In this document: piece by piece, positions 41,614 to 50,475 of the stretch | Layout of the letters: the number at the start of each line of letters is the position of its first letter | Numbering within the stretch: the first letter of the stretch is position 1 | Assembly (NCBI GenBank): GCA_037445635.1 | Contig: JBBIKC010000002.1 | Location: forward strand, 62,001 to 126,000 | Origin: JBFMCC01 sp037445635 | GTDB taxonomy: Bacteria > Chloroflexota > Anaerolineae > Anaerolineales > Villigracilaceae | DNA length: 64,000 bases | Direction: 5' to 3' | Position numbers and translations under genes: made by a program | Notes under the pieces: model-generated | The model's input: the letters and a program-made list of their open reading frames with translations, nothing else | The model's database searches: none | Told to the model about the DNA's origin: nothing

Positions 41614-41880
41614 CTATCTTGGCTGGGTAACTGGCTGAGAGACCTGGCGCTGGAAGACGGGACGGGTCTTTGGCTCGAATATCGCCGCCCTGGCCTGCGA
41701 TCTGGGAACAGCCCGCTGGAAGATCCTGCCATCGCCGAGCTGAAAATACTCGACCTGGTTCCCGGACGCGTCAGTCTCGAATTTCCGTGCACGGATCAAA
41801 TGCTCGGTAACGTACGCGAAAGGCCACTTTTCAGTGATCTCTCGGAAGATGTCTCCGTCCACCTGATATTTAACAGCCAT
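41614..41880 (-). CDS. Conserved-looking small protein, unknown function
   Basis: 88 aa. The first half is a compact alpha/beta-like stretch (MAVKYQVDGDIFREITEKWP, FAYVTEHLIRARKF); the second half has a regular GNQVEYFQLGDGRIFQRAV and a Gln/Pro-rich tail. ATG at 41880 with AGGAG eight bases upstream, preferred to 41901. No family recognised. Confidence 0.55.
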   Translation of the reverse strand: MAVKYQVDGDIFREITEKWPFAYVTEHLIRARKFETDASGNQVEYFQLGDGRIFQRAVPRSQARAAIFEPKTRPVFQRQVSQPVTQPR

Positions 41881-42015
41881 GGCCTGTCTCCTGCGGAACA
41901 AGGTTTCTAACTTGGCGGATCGTTCGTTAGCGCTATTCTACACCAACCGGCGCCGTGGCGGCTTTACAGTTATGCAAATTGATAAAGCAGGTGAAAATTG
42001 GGAGGGTAGTAGTGT

Positions 42016-42045
42016 TTGTGATGAATACTATTAAGGGGGTAAAAT
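42016..42045 (+). promoter_or_regulatory. Promoter of the EF-like gene
   Basis: TTGTGA (42016-42021), 18-base spacer, TAAAAT (42040-42045), 50 bases before the start codon. Confidence 0.4.
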
Positions 42046-42095
42046 ATTCGGCAGAAACGCCGATCTACCAGGTATTCCTCGAAAGGAGGTGGATT

Positions 42096-42356
42096 ATGTC
42101 TGGCGAACAAGTTGGGAAAGTAACACACTTCTTCGATCACATCAGCGTGGCCGTGCTTGCCCTCACCCAGCCAATCAAAGTCGGCGACACAGTGCATTTC
42201 CTGGGTCACTCCACTGATTTCAAACAGACCGTGGCCTCCCTGCAAATCGAGCACAAACCGGTCAACGAGGCGAAGGCGGGCGATGATGTGGCTATGAAAG
42301 TTACCCAGCCGGTGCACCCCAACGATAAAGTCTACAAGCTCATCGGCGAAGAATAA
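42096..42356 (+). CDS. Translation elongation factor-like beta-barrel protein
   Basis: 86 aa. It resembles an isolated EF-Tu domain II/U32-peptidase C-terminal barrel: GKVTHFFDHISVAVLAL, IKVGDTVHFLG, and VAMKVTQPVHPNDKVYKL. The ATG at 42096 follows a strong AAAGGAGGTG. The fold in larger proteins contacts aminoacyl-tRNA or other RNA; the role of the stand-alone form is unknown. Confidence 0.75.
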   Translation: MSGEQVGKVTHFFDHISVAVLALTQPIKVGDTVHFLGHSTDFKQTVASLQIEHKPVNEAKAGDDVAMKVTQPVHPNDKVYKLIGEE

Positions 42357-42456
42357 CGAAGGCCGTCCTCTTTCAGGGGGGATGATCGCTCGAACGAGGG
42401 GTGGTTTTTCCACGCCTCTGCCATCCGCTCGTGTACAATTGGCCAAAAGGTTTCCT

Positions 42457-43104
42457 ATGAAGAAATCCTTCCCTCTCCTGTTCGCGCTGACCCTGACGGC
42501 CTGTTCCATATCCCTGCCTGACCCGTTCCTCGTCACACCCGCCCCCTCGCCTCTCCCGCCGACGGCGACCCTTGTTCCCAGTCCGACCTTTACGGTCACG
42601 CCCACTCAGCCGACGCCCACCTTCACAACCACGCCAACACTGATCCCTCTTGGCGCAAGCAGAACACCGCCCCCCTCCGCCACTTCCGATGAAAGCCAGA
42701 CGCCTTCCGCCCCCACCAACGCGCTCCTATTCATGCAGCCCGAATCGGGTATGGTCTCAGCCGTGATCACAAATTCGCAGATTTTCTGGGGAGGCTGCGA
42801 AGCCTCGTCCACGCAACTTACCGTTCGCGCCCTCGACCCATACGCGGTCGCCTTTGTTTCGGTCTTCACCCGGCTCGAAAGCCAGAAAAGCGGAGTGATC
42901 GGACCATGGGACTCGGGTACGGTCTTTCAGAACGACGGGCTGGGCGTGTTCACGCTTGTGCTGGAAGCCGTAGCCATTCAGGGGCATGAAAACTACCCTC
43001 TCTCGTGGGTGCATTTGCAATTTGTGACCACCGATGCCAAAGAAAAAACCATCGGCCGAAGCCAGATTTTCACGCGCAACCTGTCGCTTGCGCCGTGTCC
43101 CTGA
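42457..43104 (+). CDS. Lipoprotein, unknown function
   Basis: 215 aa. Signal peptide with lipobox LTAC (Cys16), then about 75 residues rich in Thr, Pro and Ser as an extended linker, then a beta-rich domain of about 120 residues with two cysteines (WGGCEAS and the terminal APCP). No named family. It ends 6 bases before the sirtuin ATG, so the two are likely co-transcribed. Confidence 0.65.
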   Translation: MKKSFPLLFALTLTACSISLPDPFLVTPAPSPLPPTATLVPSPTFTVTPTQPTPTFTTTPTLIPLGASRTPPPSATSDESQTPSAPTNALLFMQPESGMVSAVITNSQIFWGGCEASSTQLTVRALDPYAVAFVSVFTRLESQKSGVIGPWDSGTVFQNDGLGVFTLVLEAVAIQGHENYPLSWVHLQFVTTDAKEKTIGRSQIFTRNLSLAPCP

Positions 43105-43110
43105 TTGCCA

Positions 43111-43845
43111 ATGGATTTCCCTTCCGAACTGATTACGCGTCTGCGCGGGACCCCGCGCCTGGCGGCGTTGACCGGCGCGGGAGTCTCCCAAGAGAGCGGA
43201 CTCCGCACCTTCCGCGACGCGCAGACCGGCCTGTGGCAGCAGTACAAACCTGAAGACCTTGCCTCGCCCGAGGCCTTTGCCCGCGACCCGAAACTGGTCT
43301 GGGACTGGTACGCGTGGCGGCGCGAGGCGCTCAAAAGCGCGCGCCCCAACGCCGGGCATTACGCGCTGGTCGAGATGGAAGCGCGCGTCCCGCGGTTCAC
43401 GTTGATCACGCAAAACGTGGACGGCCTGCATCGCATGGCGGGAAGTAAAAACATTTACGAACTGCACGGCAATATTCAGCGCGTGCGTTGTTCGGAATGC
43501 GGCGCGTTTGCCGAAACATGGGATGAAGGCGGCGAGTCTGTGCTGCGCTGCGCGGTCTGCGGGGGACTGCTCAGGCCGGACGTGGTCTGGTTTGGCGAGT
43601 CCCTGCCGAGGTCCGCGCTGGAGGCGGCAGTGGAGGCCGCGCGGACCTGTGATGTCTTCCTGTCCATCGGAACGTCGGGCGTAGTCCAGCCTGCCGCGTC
43701 GCTCCCCTTTGCAGCGCGAAACAAAGGGGCGGTTGTCGTTGAGATCAATCTCGAAGCGACTCCGCTCACAGAGAAGGCGGATTTCTTTTTCCAGGGAAAA
43801 TCAGGGGAGGTCCTGCCTGAACTGGTGAAAGCGGTGTGGGGTTAG
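43111..43845 (+). CDS. cobB: NAD-dependent protein deacylase (sirtuin)
   Basis: Removes acyl groups from lysine using NAD+. 244 aa. NAD motifs GAGVSQESGLRTFRD at 23-36 and TQNVDGLH at 100-107, catalytic His119 in ELHG, and a Cys4 zinc site at 127, 130, 147 and 150. A Tyr-x-x-Arg at 67-70 matches the SIRT5/CobB feature that accepts succinyl-lysine. The ATG at 43111 is preferred to a TTG at 43105. The 3' end overlaps the convergent GH13 gene by 4 bases. Confidence 0.9.
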   Translation: MDFPSELITRLRGTPRLAALTGAGVSQESGLRTFRDAQTGLWQQYKPEDLASPEAFARDPKLVWDWYAWRREALKSARPNAGHYALVEMEARVPRFTLITQNVDGLHRMAGSKNIYELHGNIQRVRCSECGAFAETWDEGGESVLRCAVCGGLLRPDVVWFGESLPRSALEAAVEAARTCDVFLSIGTSGVVQPAASLPFAARNKGAVVVEINLEATPLTEKADFFFQGKSGEVLPELVKAVWG

Positions 43846-45323
43846 GAGGCCGCCAAGACGACCGCGCTCCTTGCTCCCAGCGACAACTTCAACCGGCCGT
43901 TTTCCCGTTCGATGCTTCCCTCGCCGAAAACGACTTTATAATTGCGCTCCGCTGAAATTTCCGCGCTGTGCTTTCGATGGCTGGAATTGAAAGCGGCCAG
44001 CAGCGATTCGTCCTTGTGGCCGCGGCCGAAGACGAGGACGCCATCCTCGGCGTACAACCGGTGATAGTCCCCGCGCCGCAGGGCAATGTGCGACTTCCGC
44101 AGAGAGGCGAGGGCCCGGATGAAATGGAGCAGGTCGTGATCCCAGCGCGCTTCGTCCCATGGGAAAGACTTGCGGCAGTCGGGATCGTGTTCCCCGACGA
44201 GGCCGATCTCGTCGCCATAGAAGATGCACGGCGCGCCGGGATACGTGAAAAGAAAAAGCAGAGCCAGGCGCAGGGAGGCTTTGTCGCCGCCGACGCAGGA
44301 GAGGAAGCGCGGCATGTCGTGGCTGTCGAGCAGGTTCAACTGTGCGTACGCGACGGGCGCAGGGTACAAATGGAAAATGCGGTCAATCTCGTTGGCAAAG
44401 TCGCGCGCGTTCATCGGGCGGACGCGGCCCTGCAATCCGCCCGCCTTGTTGACCACTTCCATGTCGAGGTGTGAGCCGCCAAAAAACCCGAGCGTCGCGC
44501 CCGTGACGAGGTAGTTCATCACCGCGTCGAACTGGTCGCCCTGGAGCCATCTTTGTGCCTCGTGCCAGATTTCGCCGACGATATAGGCCTCGGGGTTGAT
44601 GGCTTTCACGCGGCGGCGAAACTCCTGCCAGAAAGAATCGTCGTCAATCTCGCCGGGCACGTCCAGCCGCCAGCCGTCAATGCCGAATCTCAGCCAATGC
44701 TCGGCCACACCGAAGAGGAATTCGCGCACAGCAGGCGTGTTGGTGTTGAACTTCGGCAGGGCAGGGAGGTTCCACCAGCCCTGATAGCCGATGGCTTTGA
44801 ATGTGCCCTCCTGCTGAATGGCCTGTTGCTCGTGGTGTGTCGGATATGCGCCCCAGTGTTTTTTGCCGCTCAGGCGGTCGGGGTCGAAATGGAACCAGTC
44901 CTTGTAGGGTGAGGCCGCGCCGGTTTCGAGCACATGGTGAAACTGCCAGAAGCCGCGCGAGGCGTGGTTGAAGACTCCGTCGAGGACGACGCGCATTCCG
45001 TGTTGATGCGCCTCCGCCAGCAACAGACGCAGGGCGTCGTCCCCGCCGAGCAGGGGGTCAACGTGGTAATAATCGTAAGTGTGATAGCGGTGATTCGAGG
45101 CGGACGCGAAAATCGGGTTCAGGTAGAGCGCGTTGACGCCGAGTTCCTGCAGGTAGTCCAGCCGCTCGACGACACCGTACAGGTCGCCGCCTTTGAAGCC
45201 GTGATGCGTGGGCGGAGAATCCCACGGCTCGAAGCCGAGATCGGGCATGCGGTTGCTTTTGGCAAAGCGGTCGGGGAAGATTTGATAGAAGATTGCATCT
45301 TGCACCCAATCTGGGATGTTCAT
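43842..45323 (-). CDS. GH13 alpha-glycosidase, neopullulanase/cyclomaltodextrinase-like, cytoplasmic
   Basis: 493 aa with no signal peptide. (beta/alpha)8 GH13 motifs: VVLDGVFNHAS, GWRLDVPGEI with the nucleophile Asp, VGEIWHE with the acid/base Glu, and LLDSHDMPRF with the third Asp. The FYQIFPDRFA start and the absence of the N-terminal dimerisation domain suggest a shortened GH13_20-type enzyme. It would act on imported maltodextrins or cyclodextrins. Last gene of the maltodextrin locus, 21 bases after the secreted GH13 gene. Confidence 0.88.
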   Translation of the reverse strand: MNIPDWVQDAIFYQIFPDRFAKSNRMPDLGFEPWDSPPTHHGFKGGDLYGVVERLDYLQELGVNALYLNPIFASASNHRYHTYDYYHVDPLLGGDDALRLLLAEAHQHGMRVVLDGVFNHASRGFWQFHHVLETGAASPYKDWFHFDPDRLSGKKHWGAYPTHHEQQAIQQEGTFKAIGYQGWWNLPALPKFNTNTPAVREFLFGVAEHWLRFGIDGWRLDVPGEIDDDSFWQEFRRRVKAINPEAYIVGEIWHEAQRWLQGDQFDAVMNYLVTGATLGFFGGSHLDMEVVNKAGGLQGRVRPMNARDFANEIDRIFHLYPAPVAYAQLNLLDSHDMPRFLSCVGGDKASLRLALLFLFTYPGAPCIFYGDEIGLVGEHDPDCRKSFPWDEARWDHDLLHFIRALASLRKSHIALRRGDYHRLYAEDGVLVFGRGHKDESLLAAFNSSHRKHSAEISAERNYKVVFGEGSIERENGRLKLSLGARSAVVLAAS

Positions 45324-45344
45324 AAGCGATGTCTCCTCTGCCGC

Positions 45345-46964
45345 TCACGGGATCGGTGTAAGTTTAAGAATCAATGTGGCGTAGGCTGGGACTTCTGCCA
45401 ATGGCATAAAGCCTTCTACCTGGCCGCCCTCACCGACGGATAGGGAAGAAAATTCTCCGTCGCCGAGCAAAGCAAGCAAGTTGTATCGGCCAGCCCTCAC
45501 GGAACTGGTTTCGAGTGACAAGCCGTAATCCGAAATCGGACCATCGGTCAGGTTGACCAGCACGAGAATGGCTTCCGTCTCGTCCACGCGCAGGCTCGCG
45601 AACAGGCCTTTGTTCATCGTCTCAAATATCCATGTATTGCCTGTGCGAAGTGCGGAGTGCGACGTACGCAGAGCAATGAGGGTGCGATAATGGGTGAGCA
45701 AGGAGGCGGGATCGCCCACTTGCGCGGCAACATTGACGCCCTGCGCGTAGTCGCTGTTGGGTGGTTCCCATGATGTTCCTGTCGTAAAACCGGCATTTGT
45801 GCCCGCACTCCATTGCATGGGTGTGCGAATCATCTCATCGGGCTTTGCGCCCGTCATGCCGATTTCTTCGCCGTAGTAAACGAACGGCGTTCCGGGCGCG
45901 GTCAGCAGGAGTGTTGCTGCGACTTTTGCCTTTGCCGTGTTGCCTCGTAATACGGACATCACGCGGTTCTGGTCATGATTGGTTAGAAATGTAGCATAAT
46001 CCCCATCGGGCATTTCGGGCAGGGTGAAGGCGTAGGCGCTGGTCAGTCCCGTATTCGAGCCGCCGTTGACACTGTTCATGATACCGCTGGCAAGTTCGAA
46101 GTTAAATATATGATCCGTCTGGCCTTCATAAGTCCGCGCGACGAATGCTCCCGCACTGTATACCTCACCTACGGTATACGTCTTGTCGCTGATTGCTTTA
46201 TAGTCACCATAGAAATCTTCCAGCCAATCATGTGTGGCAGGCACATTTTCCACTCTGCCGGCCTCCTCGAACAAATGCTTGATGGCATCCAATCGAAATC
46301 CGTCCACGCCCTGATCCAGCCAGTAATGAACAACGTTTTCCATTTGCGCCGTTACTTCGAGATTAGCGTAGTTCAGATCGGGCATGCAGTCGCAGAACAA
46401 ACCGTAGTAATAGGGACCATCTGGCTGGGTCGCGTGCCAATTTCCCCAATTGGGCTTCTCGGTGGACCAGATGTACCAATCGTGATAGGGCGATGCGGGA
46501 TTCAACGCGGCTTGAAAGAAAGGATGCTGACTAGAAGTGTGGTTGAGCACCAGGTCAATGATAACGCGTATGTCTCGTTTATGCGCTTCAGCCAGGAGAC
46601 GGCGAAAATCCTTCATCGTGCCATAATCTGGATTGACTGCATAATAGTTAACGACATCATACCCATGATACGAAGGGGATGGATGGATAGGCATGAGCCA
46701 GATACCGCCAATGCCCAGATCCTGCAGATAATCCAGTTTTTCGGTGACGCCGTTGAAGTCTCCGATTCCGTCTCCGTCGCTGTCGTAGAAACTACGGACG
46801 AAAATTTCGTAAAAGACGACCTCGCGCCACCAATCCGTCGCGTCAATCTCGGACGCAGGACTGGTCTCCGTTTCGAGGGGCGCCGCGGTCGGGACAGCGC
46901 GTCCGCACGAGGCGAGGAGAGGCAGGATGGCCAGGAGCAGGCTGAGGGTCGGAAGGACGCGCAT
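45345..46964 (-). CDS. GH13 alpha-amylase/alpha-glucosidase-like lipoprotein
   Basis: 539 aa. Signal peptide and lipobox LASC (Cys20 region), so surface-anchored. GH13 motifs: RVIIDLVLNHTSSQH, GFRLDAIKHL, TYTVGEVY and FLTNHDQNR. FYEIFVRSFYDSDGDGIGDF is typical of the GH13 oligo-1,6-glucosidase/alpha-amylase group, and DSDGDGIGD is a calcium loop. It probably digests starch-like glucans outside the cell for the adjacent transporter. The ATG at 46964 begins the signal peptide. A strong hairpin separates it from the permease gene. Confidence 0.9.
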   Translation of the reverse strand: MRVLPTLSLLLAILPLLASCGRAVPTAAPLETETSPASEIDATDWWREVVFYEIFVRSFYDSDGDGIGDFNGVTEKLDYLQDLGIGGIWLMPIHPSPSYHGYDVVNYYAVNPDYGTMKDFRRLLAEAHKRDIRVIIDLVLNHTSSQHPFFQAALNPASPYHDWYIWSTEKPNWGNWHATQPDGPYYYGLFCDCMPDLNYANLEVTAQMENVVHYWLDQGVDGFRLDAIKHLFEEAGRVENVPATHDWLEDFYGDYKAISDKTYTVGEVYSAGAFVARTYEGQTDHIFNFELASGIMNSVNGGSNTGLTSAYAFTLPEMPDGDYATFLTNHDQNRVMSVLRGNTAKAKVAATLLLTAPGTPFVYYGEEIGMTGAKPDEMIRTPMQWSAGTNAGFTTGTSWEPPNSDYAQGVNVAAQVGDPASLLTHYRTLIALRTSHSALRTGNTWIFETMNKGLFASLRVDETEAILVLVNLTDGPISDYGLSLETSSVRAGRYNLLALLGDGEFSSLSVGEGGQVEGFMPLAEVPAYATLILKLTPIP

Positions 46965-46973
46965 GGGAAATTC

Positions 46974-47004
46974 AAACGCGGGACGCCGAGACGTCCCGCG
47001 TTTT
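46974..47004 (-). terminator. Hairpin between permease and GH13 lipoprotein genes
   Basis: CGCGGGACG/CGTCCCGCG stem (46977-46985, 46992-47000) flanked by AAAA and TTT on the minus strand. It is likely to terminate or attenuate transcription before the GH13 genes. Confidence 0.65.
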
Positions 47005-47022
47005 CGTATCGAGGTCAAGTTG

Positions 47023-48021
47023 TTATCCTTTGACACTGCCCGCCGTCAAGCCCGCAACAATTTGTTTTTGCAGGGCAATGTACGTGATGGCAACAGGCAA
47101 AGCCACAATGACGGCCATCGCCGCGAATCGATTCCACGGAATCGCGTTCGCGTACTGGCCCGTCATGTTGTAAAGCGTCATGGACAAGGTGTAGTCTTGG
47201 GGCTTGGTCAGGAACAGCCAGGGCAGGGCAAACTCCTGCCAGTGACCGATGAAGCCGAGGAAGAAAGTGACGGCCAGTTGAGGTGCGGCCAGCGGCAGGA
47301 CGATCTGGAAGAAGATCTGGTTGGGGTCGGCGCCGTCAATCATGGCGGCCTCTTCCAGTTCCTTGGGGATGGTATCGAGGTAGCCCTTGAGATTCCAAAC
47401 CGCGAAAGGCAGAGCAGTGGCGATCATGGCGATGCCCACGCCGAGGAGGGAATCGCGCAGGTTGAAGATGAGTTTTCCCGCACCCTGTGCGCAGGCGGTA
47501 AAGGGAACAATGGCAATTACATCCTTGCCACAGTCCACGATGCGGAAACTATTCATGAGCAGGTAAAGCGGCGTGGAAAGGCCGATGGCGGGCATGAGCA
47601 GGGGGACGAAGACCAGCACCATCAGGACCTGGCGTAACTTGAATTTGAAACGCGAGAAGGCGTATGCGGCTGAGACTGCAATCAGTAACGCGGCCAGGCC
47701 CACGCCAACGGAGAGCAGGAAACTGTTCCGTAGCAGTTCGATGAATGTGACCGGGTTGGCGGTCGGCCGGTCCAAAACCTGCTGATAGGCCACCAGGGAA
47801 ATTTCCTTGGGAAACAATTCCAGGCTCGAGGGGCGGGTGGTTTTGGAACTAAACGACAATGTGATGATGTACATGATCGGGAACATCACTTCCACCACAA
47901 TCAGCAGTGTAAGCAATTGAAGCAGCAACTGTCTCCATAGCGGGAGATCACGTCCGCCAATTTCACGCGAGGTGTTGATATTTAGGAACCGCACAATGGG
48001 ATTTTTGCTCTTGGTGGCCAT
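47023..48021 (-). CDS. ABC transporter permease, MalG-like
   Basis: 332 aa, six membrane segments. The coupling (EAA) loop reads EEAAMIDGADPNQIFFQIVLP. It pairs with the MalF-like permease one base upstream to form the channel of a carbohydrate ABC importer. The periplasmic-side loop is longer than usual, with two Cys. Confidence 0.9.
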   Translation of the reverse strand: MATKSKNPIVRFLNINTSREIGGRDLPLWRQLLLQLLTLLIVVEVMFPIMYIITLSFSSKTTRPSSLELFPKEISLVAYQQVLDRPTANPVTFIELLRNSFLLSVGVGLAALLIAVSAAYAFSRFKFKLRQVLMVLVFVPLLMPAIGLSTPLYLLMNSFRIVDCGKDVIAIVPFTACAQGAGKLIFNLRDSLLGVGIAMIATALPFAVWNLKGYLDTIPKELEEAAMIDGADPNQIFFQIVLPLAAPQLAVTFFLGFIGHWQEFALPWLFLTKPQDYTLSMTLYNMTGQYANAIPWNRFAAMAVIVALPVAITYIALQKQIVAGLTAGSVKG

Positions 48022-48022
48022 G

Positions 48023-49045
48023 TTACGCCTCCACGTATGATTCGGTGGCGCGGGTGATGCGATTGGTGATCAGGAATACGGTAAGAGCCACGATGAAAAT
48101 GATCACCGAGAACGCTGCGGCCACACCGAACAAGCGCAGATTGCGGACAAGATCGTAAGAGAACGTGACAAGGATTTCAGTGGATCGCGCCGGTCCGCCG
48201 CCCGTCATGAAGTAAACGAAGTTGAACAAGTTGAACGAAAGCGTAAAGCCGTAGATCGCGGCAGGAATCATGGCCGGGCGTAATAATGGAACGGTCACAT
48301 TCCAGAATTGTTGTGCGCCGGACGCCCCGTCTATGGAGGCGGCCTCGTACAGGTCCTTTGGAATACTTTGCAACGCGCCCGTTGCAACCAGCGTCATGAA
48401 AGGCCAGCCGAGCCAGAAATTGGCAATCATCATGGCATAGTAGGCCAATGGCAGAGCGCCTGTGGGCAAGAGCCAGGGGATCGGTGGTGTGTACTCGAAC
48501 AGCCAGCGGATGCGCACGGGGTCCGTGGCGCCGAAAAGGGCGGCAATGGAGGTCAAAGCCTGGTTCATTGCTCCGTATTGTTCGTCGAAGATGTTGCGCC
48601 AAACCGTGGCAACCACCAGCGGGGGAACGACGATCGGCAGAACGTAAATAGCTCGATAGATTTTTTTGAACCACAATCCCTGCGTATTCAACAGGACAGC
48701 AATTAAGACCCCGGCAGGGACGTGAACCATCACGTTGGTGATCGCCCACCAAAAGTTGTAGACGAGGACGCGGAAGAATTCAAAGTTTTGGACGGGCAAG
48801 CCGCCTGTGATGATATCCACATAATTCTTGATCCCGACCCTTAACAAATCCGGCGAAGCCAGGCCTTTCAACAGATGCTTGGTCTCGAAGTTCGTGAAAG
48901 AAACGATGACTTGATAGATTAGAGGATAGAACGTAATCACACCCATGACAAGGAAGGCAGGAAGCAGGTACATGTACGGAAGAATCGCGCGGCCGATCTT
49001 CTCCCTGAGGATGGTTCCGCCAGTCCGTTTCGTTGCAGTGGCCAT
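48023..49045 (-). CDS. ABC transporter permease, MalF-like
   Basis: 340 aa, six to seven membrane segments. EAA loop YEAASIDGASGAQQFWNVTVPLLRP is intact. Starts 37 bases after a stem-loop that follows the solute-binding protein gene. Substrate is inferred as maltodextrin from the two GH13 genes downstream. Confidence 0.9.
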   Translation of the reverse strand: MATATKRTGGTILREKIGRAILPYMYLLPAFLVMGVITFYPLIYQVIVSFTNFETKHLLKGLASPDLLRVGIKNYVDIITGGLPVQNFEFFRVLVYNFWWAITNVMVHVPAGVLIAVLLNTQGLWFKKIYRAIYVLPIVVPPLVVATVWRNIFDEQYGAMNQALTSIAALFGATDPVRIRWLFEYTPPIPWLLPTGALPLAYYAMMIANFWLGWPFMTLVATGALQSIPKDLYEAASIDGASGAQQFWNVTVPLLRPAMIPAAIYGFTLSFNLFNFVYFMTGGGPARSTEILVTFSYDLVRNLRLFGVAAAFSVIIFIVALTVFLITNRITRATESYVEA

Positions 49046-49081
49046 GTTATCGCTCCTTCACTTCGTGAGAGTCCGATAAGG

Positions 49082-49118
49082 TGCAGGAGCGAACAAGACA
49101 ACCCTGTTCGCTCCTGCA
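49082..49118 (-). promoter_or_regulatory. Intercistronic stem-loop between binding-protein and permease genes
   Basis: TGCAGGAGCGAACA and TGTTCGCTCCTGCA form a 14-bp stem with a nine-base loop and no T-run. Placement mirrors the malE-malF palindromes of enterobacteria, which stabilise the binding-protein message. Confidence 0.7.
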
Positions 49119-49129
49119 ATAGACTTGCT

Positions 49130-50357
49130 TTACTTGTTGGCGTTGGCCGTGGCGGTGCTCACCCAGTCAGCCGCGGGGGTACCCTTCTCGAACACCTCGT
49201 CGGTGCCGCAGAAGTTGGACCAGTAGAGGCCCAGTTGCGGGACCTGCGGGCGAATGTAGCCGGTGGAGAAGGCGTCGAGCAGGCCCTGAATCAACGGATC
49301 GGTCACGGTGACGGTGGTGTTGGCGGGAACGTGACCAGCCTCGTTCATCATGGTCTCCTGAGCCGACTTGCCGGTCAAGTAGAGCGCGACCTCGAGAGCG
49401 GCATCCATGTTGGTGCTGTTCGGGTTGAAGTAGAAGCCGTCAACGCCCAGGAAGGGAGCAGCGGGGCCGCCGGGGCCGGCGGGCAGGGGAGCCACGGCGA
49501 GTTTGTCGCCGAGAGCCTTCCGGTAATCGCCCATGGCCCAGTTGCCGTTTGTGATCGCGGCGGCGGTACCCTCAGAGAAGGGAGCCAGGCCGTCGCTGTC
49601 GTTCTTCGGCCAGCCGTTGGCCTTGGAGATCTGGTACAGCTCGTTTAAGTAGGTCATTGCCTCGGCAACGCCGCCCTGGTCGGCGATGACTTTCCAGTTC
49701 TCGTCGAAGACCTTGCCGCCAAAGGAGCCGAAGAAGCCGAAGTGATGGTAGCAGCCGTAGCTGATCGCAACCTCGGTGCCGCCTTCCATGAGCGCCTTGA
49801 GTTCATCGGTGGTGGCGGGTGGGGTTGCGAGGAGGTCGGTGTTGTACCAGAAGACCACTGCCTTCAATGATTCGGGGATGCCGTAGAGTTTGCCTTCCAC
49901 AGACATGCCGTCAATGGACAGCTGGGAGTAATCACCCAGTTTGCCGGCAGCCAGGTCGGTGATGTCGGCGATCAGGCCGGCGCGGGCATCGTCACCCAGG
50001 GAGTCGTTCGGGGCGATGAACATGTCCGGGCCGCCGCCAGCGGCAACGTCGGTGCGATACTTGTTGAAAATGTCGTTGAAGGGGACCTGCAGGACGTTAA
50101 TCTTGTATTGGGGCAGATCCACAGCGGCCTGTTCCAATACGGCGGCCAGGGCCACTTCTTCCGCGGAGCCCGTGCCATACGCGTGCCAGAAGGTCACTTC
50201 AATCGGCTCGGCGGCCGGCGGCTCGGTGGCGGGGGGGTTCCGTCGCGGGCGGTTCAGTCGCCGCGGGCGGCGGTTCGGTTGCGGGAGTGCCGCAGGCGCT
50301 CAGCATCATGCTGGCGATCACGAGGACGCTGAAGAGCAGCGTCAGCTTGGTTTTCAT
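49130..50357 (-). CDS. Maltose/maltodextrin-type solute-binding lipoprotein, frameshifted
   Basis: The ATG at 50357 (AAGGAG upstream) encodes a signal peptide with lipobox LSAC and a Pro/Glu/Thr linker. That frame runs into a stop shortly after a run of seven C (50231-50237). Dropping one C joins it to a complete family 1 solute-binding domain starting IEVTFWHAYGTGSAEE (355 aa from 50197). So the gene is whole apart from a one-base slip in the linker. The domain has the expected GGPDMFIAPND and YGIPESLKAVVFWYN segments. It captures sugars for the adjacent permeases. Confidence 0.85.
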
Positions 50358-50475
50358 TACCTCTTCTCCTTATTTGGAATCGGATGGTTGTGTTGGACAT
50401 TTTAATACGTATGTCCTTTTGGGTGTGGAACGGAAACGTGGAAATCTTTAAGGGCATCACCTCCTTCTGTGTATG

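Noticed and set aside
50254..50460. Frame of about 67 codons with a strong AAGGAGGTG, after the ROK gene
   Set aside because: It overlaps the signal-peptide region of the binding-protein gene in another frame and has no protein-like pattern. A leader peptide is conceivable but unsupported.
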